A DNA stretch of 64,000 nucleotides, taken from positions 124,001 through 188,000 of the forward strand of contig CANNBV010000002.1 of assembly GCA_947502975.1 (NCBI GenBank). Direction: 5' to 3'. The translations under genes were made by a program, and so were the position numbers. This document shows positions 60,457 to 64,000 of the stretch, piece by piece (position 1 is the first letter of the stretch; each line of letters opens with the position of its first letter). This DNA comes from an uncultured Flavobacteriaceae bacterium. Its GTDB lineage: Bacteria > Bacteroidota > Bacteroidia > Flavobacteriales > Flavobacteriaceae. The notes beneath the pieces were generated by a model, which saw nothing but the letters and a program-made list of their open reading frames with translations, did no database searches and was not told the DNA's origin.

Positions 60457-61434
60457 GTGAAAATAGTAGAGCAAATAAAACAACCCATAGCTTATGAAAT
60501 GGAACTTTTTGAGCAAAAGTTTCAGCTCTCTATGTCGAGTAAAGTAGCTTTACTCAACAGAATTACGCATTATATTGTAAACCGAAAAGGAAAACAAATG
60601 CGCCCTATGTTTGTGTTTTTGGTTGCTAAAATGGTGTCAGAAGGTGAGGTGAGCGAACGTACATATCGAGGCGCTTCAGTTATTGAGTTAATCCATACAG
60701 CTACCTTAGTACACGACGATGTGGTTGATGATAGTAACCGCCGTAGAGGCTTTTTCTCAGTAAATGCACTTTGGAAAAATAAAATTGCAGTTTTAATAGG
60801 TGATTATTTATTATCTAAAGGTCTGTTATTATCCATTGATAATAATGACTTCGATTTGCTAAAAATTATTTCTATTGCAGTTCGGGAAATGAGTGAGGGA
60901 GAATTGCTTCAAATTGAGAAAGCACGAAAGCTAGATATTACAGAAGATGTGTATTACGAAATTATTCGTCAAAAAACAGCAACTTTAATTGCTGCCTGCT
61001 GTAGTTTGGGAGCTGCATCTGTAAAGCCAAAATCGCAGCATGTAGATACCATGCGTAAGTTCGGTGAATTGATTGGAATGGCATTTCAAATAAAAGATGA
61101 TTTGTTTGATTATGGTGAAACTCAAATAGGTAAGCCAACAGGTATTGACATCAAAGAGCAAAAAATGACCTTGCCATTAATTTATACGCTAAATAACGCC
61201 AATAAAAAAGATAAAAGGTGGCTGATTAATTCTATCAAAAATCACAATAAAAATACAAAGCGTGTTAAAGAAGTTATCACTTTTGTAAAAGACAATGGTG
61301 GTTTAGAATATGCAATCTCTAAAATGAAAACATTTCAAGAAGAGGCGTTAGAGTTACTTAAAGCGTATCCAAATTCAGAATATAAAAATTCACTAGAACT
61401 CATGGTGAATTATGTGATTGATCGCAAAAAGTAA
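60457..61434 (+). CDS. Trans-polyprenyl diphosphate synthase
   Basis: Makes the long prenyl chain for quinones, most probably menaquinone. The first Asp-rich motif is VHDDVVDDSNRRRG and the second QIKDDLFDYG; GKQMRPMF and the KTATLIAACCSLGA block are conserved. The length of 325 residues is normal. A GTG start at 60457 is used. Chain length cannot be told from the sequence. The 222 bases before it contain no recognised promoter or RNA. Confidence 0.9.
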   Translation: MKIVEQIKQPIAYEMELFEQKFQLSMSSKVALLNRITHYIVNRKGKQMRPMFVFLVAKMVSEGEVSERTYRGASVIELIHTATLVHDDVVDDSNRRRGFFSVNALWKNKIAVLIGDYLLSKGLLLSIDNNDFDLLKIISIAVREMSEGELLQIEKARKLDITEDVYYEIIRQKTATLIAACCSLGAASVKPKSQHVDTMRKFGELIGMAFQIKDDLFDYGETQIGKPTGIDIKEQKMTLPLIYTLNNANKKDKRWLINSIKNHNKNTKRVKEVITFVKDNGGLEYAISKMKTFQEEALELLKAYPNSEYKNSLELMVNYVIDRKK

Positions 61435-61495
61435 ATATTCCATTAGTGATATTGTTTATTTAGCGGTGTAAACTAAAAACAATTAGCTCTTACGA

Positions 61496-62095
61496 TTACC
61501 CATTCAAATACCTATTCCGTTTAAATGCAATTCCTTTTCTGATTAGATAGGCATGATACGCACTTGGTATATCGTGAGTCCATTTGGGTAAAATTAAGGT
61601 AATCAAAATACGGTCAATATGCGAAACTAATCCCATAATTATAGCAAGAGCGAATGGAATTCCTGCATGATTGAATCCAATTAAAGACGTAAAAGCGATT
61701 AATAAAGTAATTCCCCATAGCTTCGAAAGAAAAGCATGTGTACAAGTTTCTTTTTTAAATTTAATCAAACTTATAACATAACAGGCTAATTCCATTGCAA
61801 GAATCGTCCAAATCACAACAGCATTATCAGAAATCAATTTAGGATATAGTATCCAAGTTGCAAACCCAATTGATAGCCAAAATATCATGTCAGTTTGACT
61901 ATCCATACGTCTTAATTTTGCTGAAGAGATATTTTGTTTTCGCGCTATTATTCCATCTAATATGTCTGAGATCAATCCCAAATACATCGCAATTACGATT
62001 ATTAATTTTGCATCTTCTCCAATAAAATAGGCTAATGCTAAAATAATTGGCGCTAGTAATAATCGAAAGAATATTAATAAAACAGGAATGTTCAT
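61496..62095 (-). CDS. CDP-alcohol phosphatidyltransferase-family membrane protein
   Basis: A 199-residue protein with about six membrane helices. The family motif D-x2-DG-x2-AR-x8-G-x3-D-x3-D is seen as DILDGIIARKQNISSAKL followed by RRMDSQTD. All four Asp and the Arg are conserved, but the Gly before R-R-M-D is replaced by Leu. The enzyme would make a phospholipid from a CDP-alcohol, but because of the change the reaction is uncertain. It stands alone on the minus strand. Confidence 0.75.
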   Translation of the reverse strand: MNIPVLLIFFRLLLAPIILALAYFIGEDAKLIIVIAMYLGLISDILDGIIARKQNISSAKLRRMDSQTDMIFWLSIGFATWILYPKLISDNAVVIWTILAMELACYVISLIKFKKETCTHAFLSKLWGITLLIAFTSLIGFNHAGIPFALAIIMGLVSHIDRILITLILPKWTHDIPSAYHAYLIRKGIAFKRNRYLNG

Positions 62096-62161
62096 ACTAG
62101 TTCCAATATCAATTATTAGGCGAAAGTAATGGAAATTTTATTCAAAGTAAAAGATTAAAAA

Positions 62162-63124
62162 TTACTGTTGTTGTTGAATAAATTCTAAGTTTTGACGGTA
62201 ACTATTTGTAGTTGTATTTTTTTCTGTGGCTTTTGATTTTTCCATATCAGTATGAGCAATAGAAATATCATTATAGTTTTTAGTTGCGCTTACATGTACT
62301 TTTACATAAAGACTATCTGTAACATGGCCTTTATAAACACCTTTAACTGGGGCACAATCGTTATAATTTTTGCCTATAGCTAACTTCACATGATGTTCTG
62401 AGGCTACTAAATTATTGGTAGGATCTAAACCTAGCCAACCATAAAATGGAATATACACTTCAATCCAGGCATGAGTAGCACCCTCACCACGAGTTTTAGA
62501 ATCTCCGGGGCAAATATAACCGCTCACATACCGTGCAGGAATACCTAACATGCGAACCATTTGTAATAAAATATTAGTAAAATCCTGACAAACACCCGCT
62601 TTTAATTCCCAAACTAAATCTAGTTTAGAATCTACATTTGTAATGCCTTGTATGTATTTAAAATTGGTATAAATAAATTCACAAAATTCTAAAGCAATTT
62701 TATAAGGGCTGATTTTGGAGGGGTTCTTCTCCTTAATCATTTCAAAAATTTCAGGAGTACCATCAAAAGTGATGTATTTTAAATAATCTATAAATTGAGT
62801 GTCATTTTTTAAAGACTCCAAAAGTTGCCATTGTTTTTCTGGATTAGCTGAGTCTTCTGGAAAAATAACGGGTTTTGTGATCACTTCAATATCAGATTCT
62901 ATTGATAAAAAATTATGTGGTTCAACTAGCATGAATGATCCAACAGAATTAAAATAGAAATCTTGGTATACATGAATATTTGGATTTCCGTTGATTAAAA
63001 TCTTTTGAGAAACGACCTTCTGAAATTCATTATTAAAAGGATACAAACGAATTTGATTTGCACCATCGATTACATTGTCACTATATGTGTATTTTGTAAT
63101 ATGTTTTATATAATATAGAGACAT
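62162..63124 (-). CDS. Transglutaminase-family protein of the ATP-grasp/alpha-E cassette
   Basis: A 320-residue cytoplasmic protein with an N-terminal beta domain (HITKYTYSDNVIDGANQIRLYP) and a transglutaminase-core domain with all three catalytic residues: Cys in KAGVCQDFTNI, His in ATHAWIEV, and Asp in LGLDPTNN. In many bacteria this gene lies next to an alpha-E protein and a circularly permuted ATP-grasp protein, as in the predicted peptide-synthesis/modification system. The alpha-E gene is 9 bases upstream here; the ATP-grasp gene would be outside the window. Confidence 0.88.
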   Translation of the reverse strand: MSLYYIKHITKYTYSDNVIDGANQIRLYPFNNEFQKVVSQKILINGNPNIHVYQDFYFNSVGSFMLVEPHNFLSIESDIEVITKPVIFPEDSANPEKQWQLLESLKNDTQFIDYLKYITFDGTPEIFEMIKEKNPSKISPYKIALEFCEFIYTNFKYIQGITNVDSKLDLVWELKAGVCQDFTNILLQMVRMLGIPARYVSGYICPGDSKTRGEGATHAWIEVYIPFYGWLGLDPTNNLVASEHHVKLAIGKNYNDCAPVKGVYKGHVTDSLYVKVHVSATKNYNDISIAHTDMEKSKATEKNTTTNSYRQNLEFIQQQQ

Positions 63125-63133
63125 ATTGGGGTA

Positions 63134-64000
63134 TTAACTTTTAGTAGAGAAATATACGTTATTGATACTCATAGAGATATTTCTAATATCCTGTTTAATG
63201 CTTTCTATGAAATTTTCTAAACCTTGCTCATTAATATTTTCAATAGTAGTATATTTTATAGTACTTTCTAGCTTTCCTAGCAAAAATTCTAAATCATTTT
63301 TAACTAATTCGTTTGTTAGAATGAGTTCGTTAATGTGACTACTTAATTTATTTACACAGTAATATAAAGACTTAGGGAATAACTGCTCTTGGAAAATAAC
63401 GCTAATGACATAATCCTCCTGAAAAGACGATTTGTATTTTTTTAGATACAGCTGATAGGCACCAACGGATAGTAATAAGTTTTTCCAATGAAAGCTACGC
63501 TCTAAACTATCAGAGGTTTTCGCAATTTCCATAAGTTTCATGGATGTAAAATCTGAAATTTGAATGACACGTTCCAAAAACTTGCCTACATTCATGAAGT
63601 AGTAAGCTGCTCCTCTTTCTTGAGTGATATCAATATTACCATAGTGTAATAATTGATAGTTTAAAAGTCTATCTAAAAACACGATAGGGTCTTGCTGTTT
63701 TAATTTATCAGGTAAATTAGTGTCTTTTAAGTATAGAAAGTAGCTATTGATCCCCAACCATAATTCTCTTGGGATATGTTCCTGTGCGCTTCTGGCATTT
63801 TCGCGCGATTTTGTAACAAGATTTATAATAGAATTAGGGTTGTCTAGATTAAAAATCATAAATTCAATACATTCTATAGCATTTTCTGTTTGAAAAGAGG
63901 TATCCACATCAGTATAATTTTTAATAATGGGTGTCCAAGAAAATAACTCTGGAGAATCTTGATTTGCAGAAAAATTCACTTTAAGCAATCTTAAAATACT
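63134..64000 (-). CDS. Alpha-E domain (DUF403) protein, N terminus outside the window
   Basis: The minus-strand frame is open to the last base (reading Ser-Ile-Leu-Arg-Leu before LKVNFSANQDSPELFSWTPI), so the gene is cut by the right edge. 289 residues are visible of a family that is usually somewhat longer. The helical alpha-E features are seen in ENARSAQEHIPRELWLGIN and ERGAAYYFMNVGKFLERVIQ. It belongs with the transglutaminase gene 9 bases downstream. Function unknown; context suggests peptide or amide-bond chemistry. Confidence 0.85.
   Translation of the reverse strand, partial: SILRLLKVNFSANQDSPELFSWTPIIKNYTDVDTSFQTENAIECIEFMIFNLDNPNSIINLVTKSRENARSAQEHIPRELWLGINSYFLYLKDTNLPDKLKQQDPIVFLDRLLNYQLLHYGNIDITQERGAAYYFMNVGKFLERVIQISDFTSMKLMEIAKTSDSLERSFHWKNLLLSVGAYQLYLKKYKSSFQEDYVISVIFQEQLFPKSLYYCVNKLSSHINELILTNELVKNDLEFLLGKLESTIKYTTIENINEQGLENFIESIKQDIRNISMSINNVYFSTKS

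Overview
The window is a chromosomal segment of a marine-type Bacteroidota, almost certainly a member of the Flavobacteriaceae. The DNA is AT-rich. Promoters match the Bacteroidetes form (TTTG, about 18 bases, TAnnTTTG) and Shine-Dalgarno sequences are largely absent. It encodes a gliding-motility ABC ATPase (GldA), three proteins with type IX secretion (T9SS) C-terminal tails, surface lipoproteins, a split MetH, and enzymes for algal polysaccharides (PL7 alginate lyase, GH16, GH29). I see no rRNA, tRNA, CRISPR, prophage or insertion sequence.

Layout. 1-3263: a partial gene, metZ, a PhzF-family isomerase and a PL7 lipoprotein. 3394-4695: a small D15-type outer-membrane barrel. 4750-20301: a nearly complete sulfur route: an Rrf2 regulator; DUF2061-cysH-cysD-cysN-sulfite reductase-siroheme genes-ferredoxin reductase as one operon; then cysE-cysM, metH in two halves and metF. 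A four-helix-bundle gene flanked by inverted repeats sits between the metH halves. 20331-28517: envelope and accessory genes, ackA-pta and a lactonase-like gene.

28740-39757 is the most unusual region. On the minus strand a RhaT-like permease is followed by two solute-binding-protein-fold proteins that cannot carry signal peptides, two paralogous class III CoA-transferases between them and a Gfo/Idh/MocA oxidoreductase. A second unit holds a zinc-type dehydrogenase, an SDR, a MaoC hydratase and a GH29 fucosidase. No ABC permease or SusCD pair is present. I read this as a sugar or sugar-acid catabolic system that uses CoA thioesters and cytoplasmic binding proteins, and I know of no described equivalent. 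A secreted GH16 enzyme is divergent from it.

42214-47743 has gldA and an aromatic amino-acid operon (prephenate dehydratase, aminotransferase, prephenate dehydrogenase, DAHP synthase-chorismate mutase). A Phe/Tyr-rich leader peptide and a terminator/antiterminator precede it, a textbook attenuator. 47815-64000 has housekeeping genes (rsgA, dtd, aroA, queA, rlmN, a polyprenyl synthase), two DUF3857 transglutaminase-like proteins of which one has lost its catalytic residues, and a transglutaminase/alpha-E pair at the right edge.

Six copies of a roughly 100-bp intergenic repeat, with conserved ends and exchangeable inner hairpins, are scattered through the window, mostly just behind stop codons. 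Functions are assigned by recognising family motifs in the translations; no database search was run.
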